The position numbers and the translations under genes are program-made. Shown in pieces: positions 35,782 through 46,287 of a stretch of DNA of 64,000 nucleotides (position 1 is the first letter of the stretch; each line of letters starts with the position of its first letter). The notes beneath the pieces are model-generated. The model searched no databases and had not been told where the DNA came from. It worked only from the letters and a program-made list of their open reading frames with translations. Origin of the DNA: Mesorhizobium sp. B1-1-8 (GTDB lineage: Bacteria > Pseudomonadota > Alphaproteobacteria > Rhizobiales > Rhizobiaceae); contig NZ_CP083956.1 of assembly GCF_006442795.2 (NCBI RefSeq), positions 2,767,501 to 2,831,500 of the forward strand, written 5' to 3'.

Positions 35782-36090
35782 ATGGTCGTCGGCATTGCAC
35801 ATTATCTGACCGTTTCGGCGATCCTGTTCACGCTCGGTGTGTTCGGCATCTTTTTGAACCGCCGCAACATCATCGTCATCCTGATGTCGATCGAGCTGAT
35901 CCTGCTTGCGGTCAACATCAACTTCGTCGCCTTCTCGGCTGCGCTGCATGACCTTGTCGGCCAGGTGTTCGCCCTGTTCGTGCTGACGGTCGCGGCGGCC
36001 GAGGCGGCGATCGGTCTTGCCATTCTTGTCGTCTTCTTCCGCAACCGCGGCTCGATCGCGGTCGAAGACGTGAACCAGATGAAGGGTTGA
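35782..36090 (+). CDS. nuoK: NADH-quinone oxidoreductase subunit K
   Basis: NuoK, homologous to MrpC, contributes to proton translocation. The 102-residue protein has three membrane helices, with the conserved [15 protein letters not shown] near residue 36 (Glu in helix 2) and [18 protein letters not shown] near residue 67 (Glu in helix 3). Length and position between nuoJ and nuoL are as in other complex I operons. Confidence 0.97.
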   Translation: MVVGIAHYLTVSAILFTLGVFGIFLNRRNIIVILMSIELILLAVNINFVAFSAALHDLVGQVFALFVLTVAAAEAAIGLAILVVFFRNRGSIAVEDVNQMKG

Positions 36091-36101
36091 CGGGAACAAC
36101 C

Positions 36102-38075
36102 ATGTACCAGGCCATCGTCTTCCTTCCGCTGCTCGGCTTTCTGATCGTCGGACTGTTCGGCAATTCGCTGGGCGCCAAGGCATCGGAATACATCACCTCG
36201 GGCTTCCTGGTGATCTCGGCGGTGCTGTCGTGGGTCGCCTTCTTCGCGGTCGGCTTCGGCCATGGCGAGGTGTTCACCGTGCCGGTGCTGCGCTGGATCC
36301 AGGCCGGCGGGCTCGATGCGGCGTGGGCGCTGAGGATAGACACGCTGACGGTGGTGATGCTGGTCGTCGTCAACACCGTTTCGGCGCTGGTCCATATCTA
36401 TTCGATCGGCTACATGCACTACGATCCGGACCGGCCGCGCTTCTTTGCCTATCTGTCGCTGTTCACCTTCGCCATGCTGATGCTGGTGACGGCCGACAAT
36501 CTGGTGCAGATGTTCTTCGGCTGGGAAGGCGTCGGCCTCGCCTCCTATCTCCTGATCGGCTTCTGGTACAAGAAGCCTTCGGCCAATGCCGCGGCGATCA
36601 AGGCCTTCGTCGTCAACCGTATCGGCGATTTCGGCTTCGCGCTCGGCATTTTCGGGGTCTTCGTGCTGTTCGGCTCGGTCAACCTCGGCACCATCTTCGC
36701 CAATGCGGCGACGTTCATTCCCGCCGAAGGCGCGCCGCAGGGTGCCGCCGTTTTGACCTTCCTCGGCCATGGGCTCGACAGGCAGACGGCCATGACCGTC
36801 GTGTGCCTGCTGCTGTTCATGGGCGCCATGGGCAAGTCGGCGCAGGTGCCGCTGCACACCTGGCTGCCGGACGCCATGGAAGGCCCGACGCCGGTCTCGG
36901 CGCTGATCCATGCCGCCACCATGGTGACGGCCGGCGTGTTCATGCTGGCACGGCTGTCGCCGCTGTTCGAACTGTCGCATTCGGCGCTGACCGTGGTCAC
37001 CTTCATCGGCGCCTTCACCGCCTTCTTCGCGGCGACCGTCGGCCTGGTCCAGAACGATATCAAGCGGGTCATCGCCTATTCGACCTGCTCACAGCTCGGC
37101 TACATGTTCGTGGCACTCGGCGTCGGCGCTTATGGCGCGGCGATCTTCCATCTTTTCACGCACGCTTTCTTCAAGGCGCTGCTATTCCTCGGCTCCGGCT
37201 CGGTCATCCATGCGGTCTCCGACGAGCAGGACATGCGCAGGATGGGCGGCCTCAGGGCCCTCATTCCGAAGACCTACTGGATGATGGTGGTCGGCACGCT
37301 TGCCCTGACCGGCGTCGGCATTCCGGTTACGGTCATCGGCACGGCCGGCTTCTTCTCCAAGGACGCCATCATCGAAGCGTCCTTTGCCGGCCACAATGTG
37401 TTTGCCGCCACCGCCTTCGTGCTGCTCGTCGTCGCCGCCTGCTTCACCAGCTTCTACTCCTGGCGGCTGATCTTCATGACCTTCCACGGCGAGCCGCGCG
37501 CCAGCCATGAGGTCATGCACCACGTCCATGAATCGCCGCCGGTGATGCTGGTGCCGCTCTATGTGCTGGCGGCCGGCGCGCTGTTTGCCGGCATCATCTT
37601 CCACGGCGCCTTCATCGGCGAGGGCTATGCCGAATTCTGGAAGGCGTCGCTGTTCACGCTGCCGGACAACCGCATCCTCCACGAGATCCACGAGTTGCCG
37701 CTGTGGGTGGAACTGGCGCCTTTCGTCGCCATGCTGATCGGCTTTGCTATCGCCTGGCAGTTTTACATCCGCCAGCCGGAATTGCCCCGGAGCGTCGCCG
37801 CCAATCACCGCTTGCTCTACGCCTTCCTGCTCAACAAGTGGTATTTCGACGAACTCTATGACATACTGTTCGTGCGGCCGGCAAAGCGCCTCGGCTCCTT
37901 CCTGTGGAAGACCGGTGACGGCACTATCATCGACGGGCTCGGCCCCGACGGCGTCTCGGCGCGCGTCGTCGACGTCACCAACCGGGTCGTCAAGCTGCAG
38001 ACCGGCTATCTCTACCACTACGCTTTCGCCATGCTGATCGGCGTGGCCGCTCTCGTCACCTGGATGATGCTCTGA
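36102..38075 (+). CDS. nuoL: NADH-quinone oxidoreductase subunit L
   Basis: NuoL is the distal antiporter-like proton channel subunit. The 657-residue protein has the family blocks [19 protein letters not shown] near residue 138, [30 protein letters not shown] near residue 245 with the channel Lys, [14 protein letters not shown] near residue 327, and the long lateral helix region in its C-terminal part. The ATG at 36102 replaces a spurious upstream extension. It overlaps nuoM by one base. Confidence 0.97.
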   Translation: MYQAIVFLPLLGFLIVGLFGNSLGAKASEYITSGFLVISAVLSWVAFFAVGFGHGEVFTVPVLRWIQAGGLDAAWALRIDTLTVVMLVVVNTVSALVHIYSIGYMHYDPDRPRFFAYLSLFTFAMLMLVTADNLVQMFFGWEGVGLASYLLIGFWYKKPSANAAAIKAFVVNRIGDFGFALGIFGVFVLFGSVNLGTIFANAATFIPAEGAPQGAAVLTFLGHGLDRQTAMTVVCLLLFMGAMGKSAQVPLHTWLPDAMEGPTPVSALIHAATMVTAGVFMLARLSPLFELSHSALTVVTFIGAFTAFFAATVGLVQNDIKRVIAYSTCSQLGYMFVALGVGAYGAAIFHLFTHAFFKALLFLGSGSVIHAVSDEQDMRRMGGLRALIPKTYWMMVVGTLALTGVGIPVTVIGTAGFFSKDAIIEASFAGHNVFAATAFVLLVVAACFTSFYSWRLIFMTFHGEPRASHEVMHHVHESPPVMLVPLYVLAAGALFAGIIFHGAFIGEGYAEFWKASLFTLPDNRILHEIHELPLWVELAPFVAMLIGFAIAWQFYIRQPELPRSVAANHRLLYAFLLNKWYFDELYDILFVRPAKRLGSFLWKTGDGTIIDGLGPDGVSARVVDVTNRVVKLQTGYLYHYAFAMLIGVAALVTWMML

Positions 38076-39580
38076 TGACCGACTGGCCAATCCTCTCGCT
38101 GGTCACCTTCCTGCCGCTGGTTGGTGTGCTGCTCATCCTGTTCATCAACGATGACAGCGAAAACGCGCGCCGCAACATCCGCTCGATCGCCTTCATCACG
38201 ACGGCGTTCACCTTCCTGATCTCGCTGTTCATCTGGAAGGGCTTCGACAACTCGCAGGCCGGCTTCCAGTTCGTCGAGAAATACGCCTGGCTCGACTCCG
38301 GCATCTCCTACCACATGGGCGTCGACGGCATCTCGATGCTGTTCGTCATCCTGACCACCTTTCTGATGCCGCTCTGCATCCTGGCCTCCTGGGAAGCGAT
38401 CGAGAAGCGGGTGAAGGCCTACATGATCGCCTTCCTGCTGCTCGAGACGCTGATGATCGGCGTGTTCTGCGCGCTCGACATCGTGCTGTTCTACGTCTTC
38501 TTCGAGGCCGGCCTGATCCCGATGTTCATCATCATCGGCGTCTGGGGCGGCAAGCGGCGCGTCTATGCCTCGTTCAAGTTCTTTCTCTACACGCTGGCCG
38601 GTTCGGTGCTGATGCTGCTCGCCATCATGGCGATGTTCTACCAGTCCGGCACCACCGACATCACCACGCTGTTGACGCACAATTTCCCGGCTAACATGCA
38701 GACCTGGCTGTGGCTCGCCTTCTTCGCCTCCTTCGCGGTTAAGATGCCGATGTGGCCGGTGCACACCTGGCTGCCTGACGCGCATGTCGAAGCGCCGACG
38801 GCAGGCTCGGTGATCCTGGCCGCCATCCTCCTGAAGATGGGCGGGTACGGCTTCCTGCGTTTCTCGCTGCCAATGTTCCCGCTGGCGTCCGAGACGTTCG
38901 CGCCGCTGATCTTCACGCTCTCCGTCGTCGCCATCATCTACACTTCGCTGGTGGCGTTGATGCAGGAGGACATGAAGAAGCTGATCGCCTATTCGTCGGT
39001 CGCCCATATGGGCTTTGTCACCATGGGCATCTTCGCCATGAACCAGGAAGGCGTGCAGGGCGCGATGTTCCAGATGCTCAGCCACGGCCTCGTCTCGGGC
39101 GCGCTGTTCCTGTGCGTCGGCGTCATCTACGACCGCATGCATACGCGCGAGATCGACGCCTATGGCGGGCTGGTCAACAACATGCCGAAATACGCCGCCG
39201 TGTTCATGATCTTCACCATGGCCAATGTCGGCCTGCCGGGCACCAGCGGCTTCGTCGGCGAGTTCCTGACCATGCTCGGCGTGTTCCGGGTCAACACCTG
39301 GGTGGCCTTCTTCGCCGCCACCGGCGTGATCCTGTCGGCGGCTTACGCGCTCTGGCTCTACCGCCGGGTGATCTTCGGCGCGCTAACCAAGGACAGCCTG
39401 AAGAACTTGCTCGACCTGTCGACGCGCGAGAAGGTGATCATCTACCCGCTGGTGGCGCTGGTCATCTTCTTCGGCGTCTATCCGGCGCCGGTGTTCGACG
39501 TCACGACGCAGTCGGTGAAGGCGCTCGTCACCAACGTCACCGCATCCATCAATTCCGCGCAGACCGCGGCGGCGAACTGA
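38075..39580 (+). CDS. nuoM: NADH-quinone oxidoreductase subunit M
   Basis: NuoM is an antiporter-like proton channel subunit. The 501-residue protein has [18 protein letters not shown] near residue 142 with the conserved Glu, [27 protein letters not shown] near residue 223 with the channel Lys, and [13 protein letters not shown] near residue 306. About 14 hydrophobic segments are visible. It shares one base with nuoL and precedes nuoN by 18 bases. Confidence 0.97.
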   Translation: MTDWPILSLVTFLPLVGVLLILFINDDSENARRNIRSIAFITTAFTFLISLFIWKGFDNSQAGFQFVEKYAWLDSGISYHMGVDGISMLFVILTTFLMPLCILASWEAIEKRVKAYMIAFLLLETLMIGVFCALDIVLFYVFFEAGLIPMFIIIGVWGGKRRVYASFKFFLYTLAGSVLMLLAIMAMFYQSGTTDITTLLTHNFPANMQTWLWLAFFASFAVKMPMWPVHTWLPDAHVEAPTAGSVILAAILLKMGGYGFLRFSLPMFPLASETFAPLIFTLSVVAIIYTSLVALMQEDMKKLIAYSSVAHMGFVTMGIFAMNQEGVQGAMFQMLSHGLVSGALFLCVGVIYDRMHTREIDAYGGLVNNMPKYAAVFMIFTMANVGLPGTSGFVGEFLTMLGVFRVNTWVAFFAATGVILSAAYALWLYRRVIFGALTKDSLKNLLDLSTREKVIIYPLVALVIFFGVYPAPVFDVTTQSVKALVTNVTASINSAQTAAAN

Positions 39581-39598
39581 CCGGGGATATAGCGAACC

Positions 39599-41035
39599 AT
39601 GACGCCGGACCTTCTCTCCAGCCTTTCGCTCTCGACGCCGGAGCTGATCCTTGCCATCGGCGCGCTGGCGCTGTTGATGGTGGGTGCCTATTCGCGCTCC
39701 GACAACACGATGACGGTGACCGGCCTTGCCGTCGCAGTGCTGGTGCTCGCCGGCCTGTGGCTGGCGTTCTCAAGCGGCGGCGGTGACGCCTATGGCCGCG
39801 CCTTCGTCCAGGATTCCTTCGGCCGCTTCATGAAGATGCTGGCGCTGATCGGCTCGGCGGTGACGCTGGTCATGTCGATGCGCTTCGCCAGGCAGGAACA
39901 TTTCGACAAGTTCGAATATCCGGTGCTGATCGTGCTCTGCACGCTCGGCATGATGCTGATGATCTCGGCCAACGGCATGATCGGGCTCTATCTCGGGCTC
40001 GAGCTGCAGTCGCTGGCGATCTATGTGCTGGCGGCGATCAACCGCGACAATCTCCGCTCGACCGAGGCGGGCCTGAAGTATTTCGTGCTTGGCGCGCTTT
40101 CGTCGGGCATGCTGCTCTACGGCATCTCACTGGTCTATGGCTACACCGGCAATACCGGGTTCCACGAGATCGCGACGGCGCTGGGCAGCGGCGAACGGCA
40201 GCTTGGCCTCGTCTTCGGCCTGGTTTTCGTGCTTGCCGGCCTTGCCTTCAAGATCTCGGCGGTGCCGTTCCATATGTGGACGCCGGACGTCTATGAAGGC
40301 GCGCCGACGCCGATCACCGCCTTCCTCGCGGCCGCCCCGAAAATGGCGGCGATGGCGCTGATCGTGCGCGTCACCATGGGCGCCTTCAAGCCGATCGCCG
40401 CCGACTGGCAGCAGATCGTGGTTTTCATCTCGATTGCCTCGATGGCGCTCGGCGCCTTCGCCGCGATCGGCCAGACCAACATCAAGCGGCTTATGGCCTA
40501 TTCCTCGATCGGCCATATGGGCTATGCGCTGGTCGGCCTTGCCGCCAACAGCCAAGCCGGCGTGCGCGGCGTGGTCATCTACATGCTGATCTATCTGGTG
40601 ATGACGCTCGGCACCTTCGCCTTCATCCTCGCCATGCGTCGCAAGGAAGGCAATGTCGAGCAGATCAGCGATCTCGCCGGCCTCGCCTCGACCAACCCGA
40701 TCATGGCGACGATCCTCACGATCCTGATGTTCTCGCTGGCCGGCATTCCGCCGCTCGCCGGCTTCTGGGGGAAGTGGTACGTGTTCCTCGCCGCCATCAA
40801 TGCCAACCTCTACGCGCTGGCGATCATCGGTGTGCTGGCCTCGGTGGTGGGCGCTTACTATTATCTGCGTATCATCAAGATCATGTGGTTCGACGAGCCG
40901 GTCGGCGGCTTCGTGCCGATGGCCAGCGAACTGCGCCTCGTGCTCGGCGTCAGCGGCGCCTTCGTGCTGTTTTACGTGCTGATCGGCGGCCCGATCGGCA
41001 GCTATGCCGAAGCCGCCGCAAAAACCTTCTTCTGA
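39599..41035 (+). CDS. nuoN: NADH-quinone oxidoreductase subunit N
   Basis: NuoN is the antiporter-like subunit nearest the NuoK/J/A cluster. The 478-residue protein has [15 protein letters not shown] near residue 130 with the conserved Glu, [27 protein letters not shown] near residue 217 with the channel Lys, and [14 protein letters not shown] near residue 301. It completes a 14-gene set, nuoA to nuoN, with no subunit missing. Confidence 0.97.
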   Translation: MTPDLLSSLSLSTPELILAIGALALLMVGAYSRSDNTMTVTGLAVAVLVLAGLWLAFSSGGGDAYGRAFVQDSFGRFMKMLALIGSAVTLVMSMRFARQEHFDKFEYPVLIVLCTLGMMLMISANGMIGLYLGLELQSLAIYVLAAINRDNLRSTEAGLKYFVLGALSSGMLLYGISLVYGYTGNTGFHEIATALGSGERQLGLVFGLVFVLAGLAFKISAVPFHMWTPDVYEGAPTPITAFLAAAPKMAAMALIVRVTMGAFKPIAADWQQIVVFISIASMALGAFAAIGQTNIKRLMAYSSIGHMGYALVGLAANSQAGVRGVVIYMLIYLVMTLGTFAFILAMRRKEGNVEQISDLAGLASTNPIMATILTILMFSLAGIPPLAGFWGKWYVFLAAINANLYALAIIGVLASVVGAYYYLRIIKIMWFDEPVGGFVPMASELRLVLGVSGAFVLFYVLIGGPIGSYAEAAAKTFF

Positions 41036-41039
41036 CGGG

Positions 41040-41861
41040 ATGGCATTTCGGCTGGCTCCAACCGCGGCGTCGGAAGGGTTCCGGCTCGAGGCCCATGACA
41101 GCGTCGGTTCCACCAACGCGCTGGCGCTGGACCATGCGCGGGCTGGCGATCCGGGCAAGCTCTGGGTCGTCTCGAAGAAGCAGGAAAGCGGCCGCGGCCG
41201 GCGCGGCCGCGCCTGGGCAACGCCGGAAGGCAACCTCGCCGCGACGCTGCTCGTCGTCCCCGGTGGGGAGTTGCGGCTGGCCGCGACGCTCGGCTTCGTC
41301 GCCGGCCTCGCGTTGGCGGACGCGCTCGATGCGGTGGTGCCGCAGGGCCGGATCGCCGTCGGCCTCGATGGAGCGAGCCAGGGGCGCAACCGCTTCGAGC
41401 TGAAATGGCCAAACGACGTGCTCGCCTCAGGCGCAAAGCTCGCCGGCATCCTGCTGGAATCGGCTATGCTGGAAGGCGGCCGTTTCGCGGTCGCCGTCGG
41501 CATCGGCGTCAATGTCGTGACCTACCCGCAGGATTTGCCCTATCCGGCGACATCGCTTCGGGCGCTGGGCGCCAATTGCGATGCGGAGATGTTGTTCCTG
41601 GCGCTGTCGGATGCCTGGAGCGAGAACGCCAGGCTGTGGGACGAGGGACGTGGGCTCCTCGCCATCCGGCGGCGCTGGCTTACCCGCGCGGCCGGTCTCG
41701 GCAGCGAGGTTGCTGTCAGAATTGACGGTAATGTGGTGCGTGGCGTCTTCGAGACCATTGACGAGGACTGCCGTTTCGTGATCCGCGACGATGCAGGGTC
41801 AGTTTTGACGATCGCCGCCGGCGACGTGCATTTCGGCGCCGTCGCGTCGGCCCGTGCTTGA
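41040..41861 (+). CDS. birA: Biotin--[acetyl-CoA-carboxylase] ligase, no DNA-binding domain
   Basis: This enzyme activates biotin with ATP and joins it to biotin carboxyl carrier protein. The 273-residue product has SVGSTNALAL near residue 18, the adenylate-binding loop SGRGRRGRAWATPEGNL near residue 48, and KWPNDVLASGAKLAGIL near residue 122 with the catalytic Lys. It lacks the N-terminal helix-turn-helix of E. coli BirA, so it should not act as a repressor. It starts four bases after nuoN, an arrangement common in alphaproteobacteria. Confidence 0.93.
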   Translation: MAFRLAPTAASEGFRLEAHDSVGSTNALALDHARAGDPGKLWVVSKKQESGRGRRGRAWATPEGNLAATLLVVPGGELRLAATLGFVAGLALADALDAVVPQGRIAVGLDGASQGRNRFELKWPNDVLASGAKLAGILLESAMLEGGRFAVAVGIGVNVVTYPQDLPYPATSLRALGANCDAEMLFLALSDAWSENARLWDEGRGLLAIRRRWLTRAAGLGSEVAVRIDGNVVRGVFETIDEDCRFVIRDDAGSVLTIAAGDVHFGAVASARA

Positions 41862-41910
41862 CGGACCTGGTTTGATTGACTTGGCCCGACCGGCCAGGAA
41901 GGAAAGATTA

Positions 41911-43581
41911 ATGGCGAATGCGAATAACGCCGAACTCGTTTTCGTGCCGCTCGGCGGCGTCGGCGAGATCGGCATGAACTTCGCCCTCTACGGCTACGGG
42001 CCGGCGGACGCGCGCGAATGGATCGTCGTCGATGTCGGCGTCACCTTTCCCGACAGCGCGCATCCGGGCGTCGACCTCATCCTGCCCGACACACGCTTCA
42101 TCGAGGAAAACCTCGCCGGATTGCGCGGCATCGTCATCACCCATGCGCATGAGGATCACTATGGCGCGCTGCTCGACATCTGGCCGCGGCTCAAGGCGCC
42201 GGTCTGGATGACGCCGTTCACCGCCGGCCTGCTCGAGGCCAAGCGGCAGGGCGAGCAGGGCGCGCCGAAGATCCCGGCGTCGATCTATCGGGCCGGCGAG
42301 AAATTCACCGTTGGGCCGTTCGAGATCGAGGCCATTCCGGTCGCGCATTCGATCCCGGAGCCGATGTCGCTGGCGATCACCTCGCCGGCCGGCACGGTGA
42401 TCCATACCGGCGACTGGAAGATCGATCCTGCGCCGACGATCGGGCCGAAGACCGACGAAGCGCGCTTCCGCGCCTATGGCGACAAGGGCGTGCTGGCGCT
42501 GGTCTGCGATTCCACCAACGCGCTGCGCGAAGGCGAGTCGCCGTCGGAAGTGGCCGTCGGCGAGGGGCTGAAGGGCGTCATCCAGAGCGCCAGGGGCCGC
42601 GTCGCGGTCACCACCTTCTCCTCCAATGTCGGGCGCATCGTCTCGATCGCAAAAGCGGCGCGCGATGCGGGGCGCCAGTGCCTGGTGCTCGGCCGCTCGC
42701 TGAAGCGCGTCATCGATGTCGCGAGCGAGCTCGGCTACATGGATGGCCTGCCGGAATTCATCGCCGAGGAAGACTACGGTTTTATCCCGCGCGAGAATTT
42801 AGTGATCATCTGCACTGGCAGCCAGGGCGAGCCGCTGGCGGCGCTGGCCAAACTGTCGCGGGACGAGATGAAGTCCGTGGCGCTGACGGCCGGCGACACG
42901 GTGGTGTTTTCCTCGCGCACCATTCCCGGCAACGAAAAGGGGATTCTCGAGATCAAGAACCGGCTGATCGACCTCGGCATGAAGATCATCGAGGACGGCG
43001 ACGCGCTGGTGCATGTCTCCGGCCACCCGCGCCGCAGCGAGCTGCGCAAGATGTATGAGTGGGTGCGGCCGCAGATCGGCGTGCCGGTGCATGGCGAGGC
43101 GGCGCATCTGGTGGCGCAGGGCTCGCTGATGTCGATGTCGGGCATCGGCCAGGTGGCGCAGGTGCGCGACGGCGATATGCTCAGACTCTGGCCGGGCGTC
43201 GCCACAATCATCGACCAGGTGCCTTTCGGCCGGCTTTACAAGGACGGCTCGCTGATCGGCACCGACCAGGCGATGGGCATTCGCGACCGGCGCAAGCTGT
43301 CTTTTGCCGGCCATGTCGCGGTCAATGTCGTGCTCGACGACAAATACGAGCTTGCCGGCGACCCCGACCTGGTGGCGATCGGCGTTGCCGAGGCCGATGC
43401 CAGCGGCGAGACGCTTGAAGAGCTGATGCTCGATGCGGCAATCGGCGCGGTGGACTCCATCCCCCGCCAGCGCCGAAAAGACCTCGACCTGGTGCAGGAG
43501 GCGGTGCGCCGCGCCGTCCGCGGCGCCGCCAACGAAGCCTGGGGCAAGAAGCCGCTGGTGACGGTATTCGTCACGCGGTGA
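41911..43581 (+). CDS. rnj: Ribonuclease J
   Basis: RNase J is a metallo-beta-lactamase / beta-CASP nuclease with 5'-3' exonuclease and endonuclease action in RNA processing. The 556-residue protein has the zinc motif THAHEDHYGAL near residue 75, GDWKID near residue 168, SDSTNA-like CDSTNALREG near residue 194, and VSGHPRRSEL near residue 370 in the beta-CASP part. ATG 41911 follows GGAAGGAAAG. A gene-less GAGTAG hairpin begins six bases after its stop. Confidence 0.93.
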   Translation: MANANNAELVFVPLGGVGEIGMNFALYGYGPADAREWIVVDVGVTFPDSAHPGVDLILPDTRFIEENLAGLRGIVITHAHEDHYGALLDIWPRLKAPVWMTPFTAGLLEAKRQGEQGAPKIPASIYRAGEKFTVGPFEIEAIPVAHSIPEPMSLAITSPAGTVIHTGDWKIDPAPTIGPKTDEARFRAYGDKGVLALVCDSTNALREGESPSEVAVGEGLKGVIQSARGRVAVTTFSSNVGRIVSIAKAARDAGRQCLVLGRSLKRVIDVASELGYMDGLPEFIAEEDYGFIPRENLVIICTGSQGEPLAALAKLSRDEMKSVALTAGDTVVFSSRTIPGNEKGILEIKNRLIDLGMKIIEDGDALVHVSGHPRRSELRKMYEWVRPQIGVPVHGEAAHLVAQGSLMSMSGIGQVAQVRDGDMLRLWPGVATIIDQVPFGRLYKDGSLIGTDQAMGIRDRRKLSFAGHVAVNVVLDDKYELAGDPDLVAIGVAEADASGETLEELMLDAAIGAVDSIPRQRRKDLDLVQEAVRRAVRGAANEAWGKKPLVTVFVTR

Positions 43582-43586
43582 CGAAT

Positions 43587-43680
43587 GAGGGAGTAGGGGA
43601 GTAGTGGAGTAGGGGAGTAGGGGAGTAGGGAAGAACGTTCAGTCTTGTTTTTCCCTACTTCCCTACTCCCTTACTCCCCT
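43587..43680. repeat. Gene-less hairpin of GAGTAG words after RNase J
   Basis: The left arm is a run of GGGAGTAGGGGAGTAG-like units to 43632; the right arm (43651-43680, ending CTTACTCCCCT) is its inverted complement, with an 18-base loop. The wording (GAGTAG, AGTAGGGAAG) matches the ends of the S23 cassette at 26194-26656, so this looks like the same element without its gene. It fills the gap between rnj and mce and could fold into a long hairpin in their transcript. Confidence 0.85.
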
Positions 43681-43695
43681 AAAGCGGAGCGCTTT

Positions 43696-44103
43696 ATGCT
43701 CGGACGCCTGAACCATGTCGCGCTTGCTGTGCCGGACCTGGCTGCTGCGACGGCGGCTTATCGCGACACGCTTGGCGCCACCCATGTGAGCGCGCCGCAG
43801 GCGTTGCCGGAGCATGGCGTGACCGTGGTGTTCGTCGACGTCGGCAACACCAAGGTCGAATTGCTGGAGCCGCTGGGCGAGGCTTCGCCGATCGCTGCGT
43901 TCCTCGAGAAGAATCCATCGGGCGGCATGCATCACGTCTGCTACGAGGTCGACGACATCCTCGCCGCGCGTGACCATCTCAAAGCGAGCGGCGCGCGTGT
44001 GCTCGGCGACGGCGATCCGAAAACCGGCGCGCACGGCAAGCCGGTGCTGTTCCTGCATCCCAAGGACTTCTTCGGCACACTGGTGGAACTGGAGCAGGCA
44101 TGA
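43696..44103 (+). CDS. mce: Methylmalonyl-CoA epimerase
   Basis: The enzyme interconverts R- and S-methylmalonyl-CoA, a step of propionyl-CoA use that feeds the B12-dependent mutase. The 135-residue vicinal-oxygen-chelate protein has the metal ligands in LNHVALAVPDL near residue 6, MHHVCYEVDD near residue 77, and FGTLVELEQ at the C-terminus. The start at 43696 lies behind GGAG; the longer frame is only repeat sequence. It overlaps the next gene by ATGA. Confidence 0.93.
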   Translation: MLGRLNHVALAVPDLAAATAAYRDTLGATHVSAPQALPEHGVTVVFVDVGNTKVELLEPLGEASPIAAFLEKNPSGGMHHVCYEVDDILAARDHLKASGARVLGDGDPKTGAHGKPVLFLHPKDFFGTLVELEQA

Positions 44104-44384
44104 ACTGGGTTTCGCTGGCGGCGCTGTTCTTCGTCACCTGGTGGCTGGTGCTGTTTGCCGTGCTGCCGTTCAGCCTGCGCACGCAGGACGAGGATGAGGA
44201 CGTGACGCTGGGGACTGTCTCCAGCGCGCCGCGCGGCCCGCACATGCTGCGCGCGGCCATTCGCACGACGATCGTCACGGCTGTCGTCATTGGCATTTTC
44301 TACGGCCTGACGAAGGGGCTGGGCTTCGGCTTCGACGACATCCCGCATATCGTGCCGGACTTTAGTCATAGCGACAGTCACTAA
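44100..44384 (+). CDS. DUF1467 family membrane protein
   Basis: The 94-residue product has two membrane segments (VSLAALFFVTWWLVLFAVLP at residues 4-23 and TTIVTAVVIGIFYGL near residue 57) separated by an acidic loop with RTQDEDEDVTLG. This is the DUF1467 pattern. In alphaproteobacteria it commonly sits between mce and proS, as here. Function unknown; overlap with mce suggests co-translation. Confidence 0.85.
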   Translation: MNWVSLAALFFVTWWLVLFAVLPFSLRTQDEDEDVTLGTVSSAPRGPHMLRAAIRTTIVTAVVIGIFYGLTKGLGFGFDDIPHIVPDFSHSDSH

Positions 44385-44520
44385 AAGTCCTACACAGTTT
44401 TCGCAAGTATTGAGCAACCAGCGCAGTTGCTGGTTGAAATCGGAAGCCGGCTTCCGATTTTGGCGGCTAAATACGGGTAATGCTGTGCGGCAGATGGTCG
44501 TGCTAAGCAGATGATTGCAC

Positions 44521-44549
44521 AAAAAAAATGCAAGGCACGAGGCCTTGCA
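44521..44549 (-). terminator. Rho-independent terminator on the minus strand without an assigned gene
   Basis: TGCAAGGC at 44529-44536 pairs with GCCTTGCA at 44542-44549 around a five-base loop, and eight A residues at 44521-44528 become eight T residues after the stem on the minus strand. The 8-bp perfect stem and T tract are textbook. No minus-strand gene is recognised within 400 bases upstream. Confidence 0.75.
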
Positions 44550-44637
44550 ATTTAAACGCGTCCGATCTGTTTCCGGTGTCCGGCGGCAGCGAGTAACCGC
44601 GCCTAGATCGCATCCTCCCAAGACTTTGACCGCGTAG

Positions 44638-44661
44638 GAGGGCGGATTTTTCTCCGCCCTC
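44638..44661. other. Perfect 9-bp hairpin, candidate element of a small RNA
   Basis: GAGGGCGGA and TCCGCCCTC enclose a six-base T-rich loop. It lies about 90 bases upstream, in minus-strand sense, of the terminator at 44521-44549. On the plus strand no T tract follows, so it is not a plus-strand terminator. Confidence 0.45.
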
Positions 44662-44958
44662 TCGGTTATCGAGGCACACTAGACCAACGCAGGTGAAAAT
44701 GTCACGAAGAATTTTGCCTCCAAACAGGCAATATCGTGCTGCACTGCACAATAGTGCGGCAGGCCTTGCTTGTGAATCGATCAAATGGCCATCTGGAGCA
44801 CTTTCGGGCCAAAACGCCCTCTTTGGTAAGGTGCAGAAGGCCCCCGATACTTTGGGGCACTCGGGTTTCAATTCCGTCACGAAATAGCTATGAAGCCGGG
44901 GCAAGCAGCCTCGGCTGCGCCGATTCCGGCGCCGCCATCCTCACTCACGGACCAGTCC

Positions 44959-46287
44959 ATGCGTTTGTCGCGCTACTTCCTGCCTATTCTCAAAGAAAAT
45001 CCTCGCGAGGCCGAAATCGTCTCGCATCGACTGATGCTGCGCGCCGGCATGATCCGCCAGCAGGGGCAGGGCAGCTTCACCTGGCTGCCGATCGGCAAGC
45101 GGGTGCTGGACAAAGTCTGCCGGATCATCCGCGAGGAGCAGAACCGGGCCGGTGCGCTGGAGATCCTGATGCCGACCATCCAGTCGGCCGATCTTTGGCG
45201 CGAAAGCGGCCGCTACGACGATTACGGCAAGGAGATGCTGCGCATCAAGGATCGCCAGGACCGCGACATGCTCTACGGTCCGACCAACGAAGAGGTGGTC
45301 ACCGAGATTTTTCGCGGCTACGTCAAGTCCTACAAGGACCTGCCGCTCAATCTCTACCATATCCAATGGAAGTATCGCGACGAGGTGAGGCCGCGCTTCG
45401 GCGTCATGCGCAGCCGAGAGTTCCTGATGAAGGACGCCTATTCCTTCGACCTCGATTTTGAAGGCGCCAGGGCCGCCTACAACCGCATGTTCGTCTCCTA
45501 TCTCAGGACGTTCACGCGCATGGGCCTGCAGGCCATTCCGATGCGCGCCGACACCGGCCCGATCGGCGGCGACCTCAGCCACGAGTTCATCATCCTGGCC
45601 GACACCGGCGAGAGCCAGGTGTTCTGCGACCGCCAGTATCTCTCGCTCGATGTGCCGGGGGCGGATACCGACTTTTCGAACGACGCCGAGATTGCCGGGA
45701 TCGTCAAGACGTGGACGACGCCTTACGCCGCCACCGACGAGATGCATGACGAGGCAGCCTGGGACAAGCTCGCCGAGGACACCAGGGTTTCGGCGCGCGG
45801 CATAGAAGTTGGCCATATTTTCCACTTCGGCGAGAAGTATTCCAAGCCGATGGGCGCCAAGGTGACCGGGCCTGACGGCAAGGAGCATTTCGTCTCGGGC
45901 GGCTCCTACGGCATCGGCCCGTCGCGGCTGGTCGCGGCGATCATCGAGGCAAGCCATGACGAGAACGGCATCATCTGGCCGCAATCGGTGGCGCCGTTCG
46001 ATATCGGCCTGATCAACATGAAGGCCGGCGACGCCGAATGCGATCGCGTCTGCGACGAGCTCTACGCGGCGCTGGCTGCTGCCGGCAAAGACGTGCTTTA
46101 CGACGACACCGACCAGCGGCCGGGCGGCAAGTTCGCCACCGCCGACCTGATCGGTCTGCCCTGGCAGGTGATCGTCGGCCCGCGCGGCGTCGCCGCCGGC
46201 GACGTCGAAATCAAGAACCGCAAGAGCGGTGAGCGTGAGACGCTGCCGATCGCGGAAGCCAAGAAGCGCCTGGGTATCGCCGCATGA
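44959..46287 (+). CDS. proS: Prolyl-tRNA synthetase, short alphaproteobacterial form
   Basis: The 442-residue protein charges tRNA-Pro. It has the class II motifs, with [21 protein letters not shown] near residue 31, [17 protein letters not shown] near residue 95, and [28 protein letters not shown] near residue 137. It lacks the editing insertion of longer bacterial forms, as usual in alphaproteobacteria. The start at 44959 ([14 protein letters not shown]) matches the family; a longer frame adds a Pro/Ala-rich leader of 23 residues. It overlaps the lolC-type gene by four bases. Confidence 0.95.
   Translation: MRLSRYFLPILKENPREAEIVSHRLMLRAGMIRQQGQGSFTWLPIGKRVLDKVCRIIREEQNRAGALEILMPTIQSADLWRESGRYDDYGKEMLRIKDRQDRDMLYGPTNEEVVTEIFRGYVKSYKDLPLNLYHIQWKYRDEVRPRFGVMRSREFLMKDAYSFDLDFEGARAAYNRMFVSYLRTFTRMGLQAIPMRADTGPIGGDLSHEFIILADTGESQVFCDRQYLSLDVPGADTDFSNDAEIAGIVKTWTTPYAATDEMHDEAAWDKLAEDTRVSARGIEVGHIFHFGEKYSKPMGAKVTGPDGKEHFVSGGSYGIGPSRLVAAIIEASHDENGIIWPQSVAPFDIGLINMKAGDAECDRVCDELYAALAAAGKDVLYDDTDQRPGGKFATADLIGLPWQVIVGPRGVAAGDVEIKNRKSGERETLPIAEAKKRLGIAA

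Larger units (their letters stand above)
44385..44958. other. Intergenic region before proS with structured, probably minus-strand RNA
   Basis: These 574 bases hold no convincing protein gene. A strong minus-strand terminator lies at 44521-44549 and a second perfect 9-bp hairpin at 44638-44661. No gene on the minus strand upstream would need this terminator, so a small RNA of roughly 150 bases ending near 44521 is plausible. A 133-codon minus-strand frame crosses the region but has no ribosome site at its start and no recognisable content. Confidence 0.45.

Noticed and set aside
44503..44904. Minus-strand 133-codon gene before proS
   Set aside because: No ribosome site at its start, no recognisable domain, and it crosses structured RNA and a terminator whose T tract would end its transcript near the stop.
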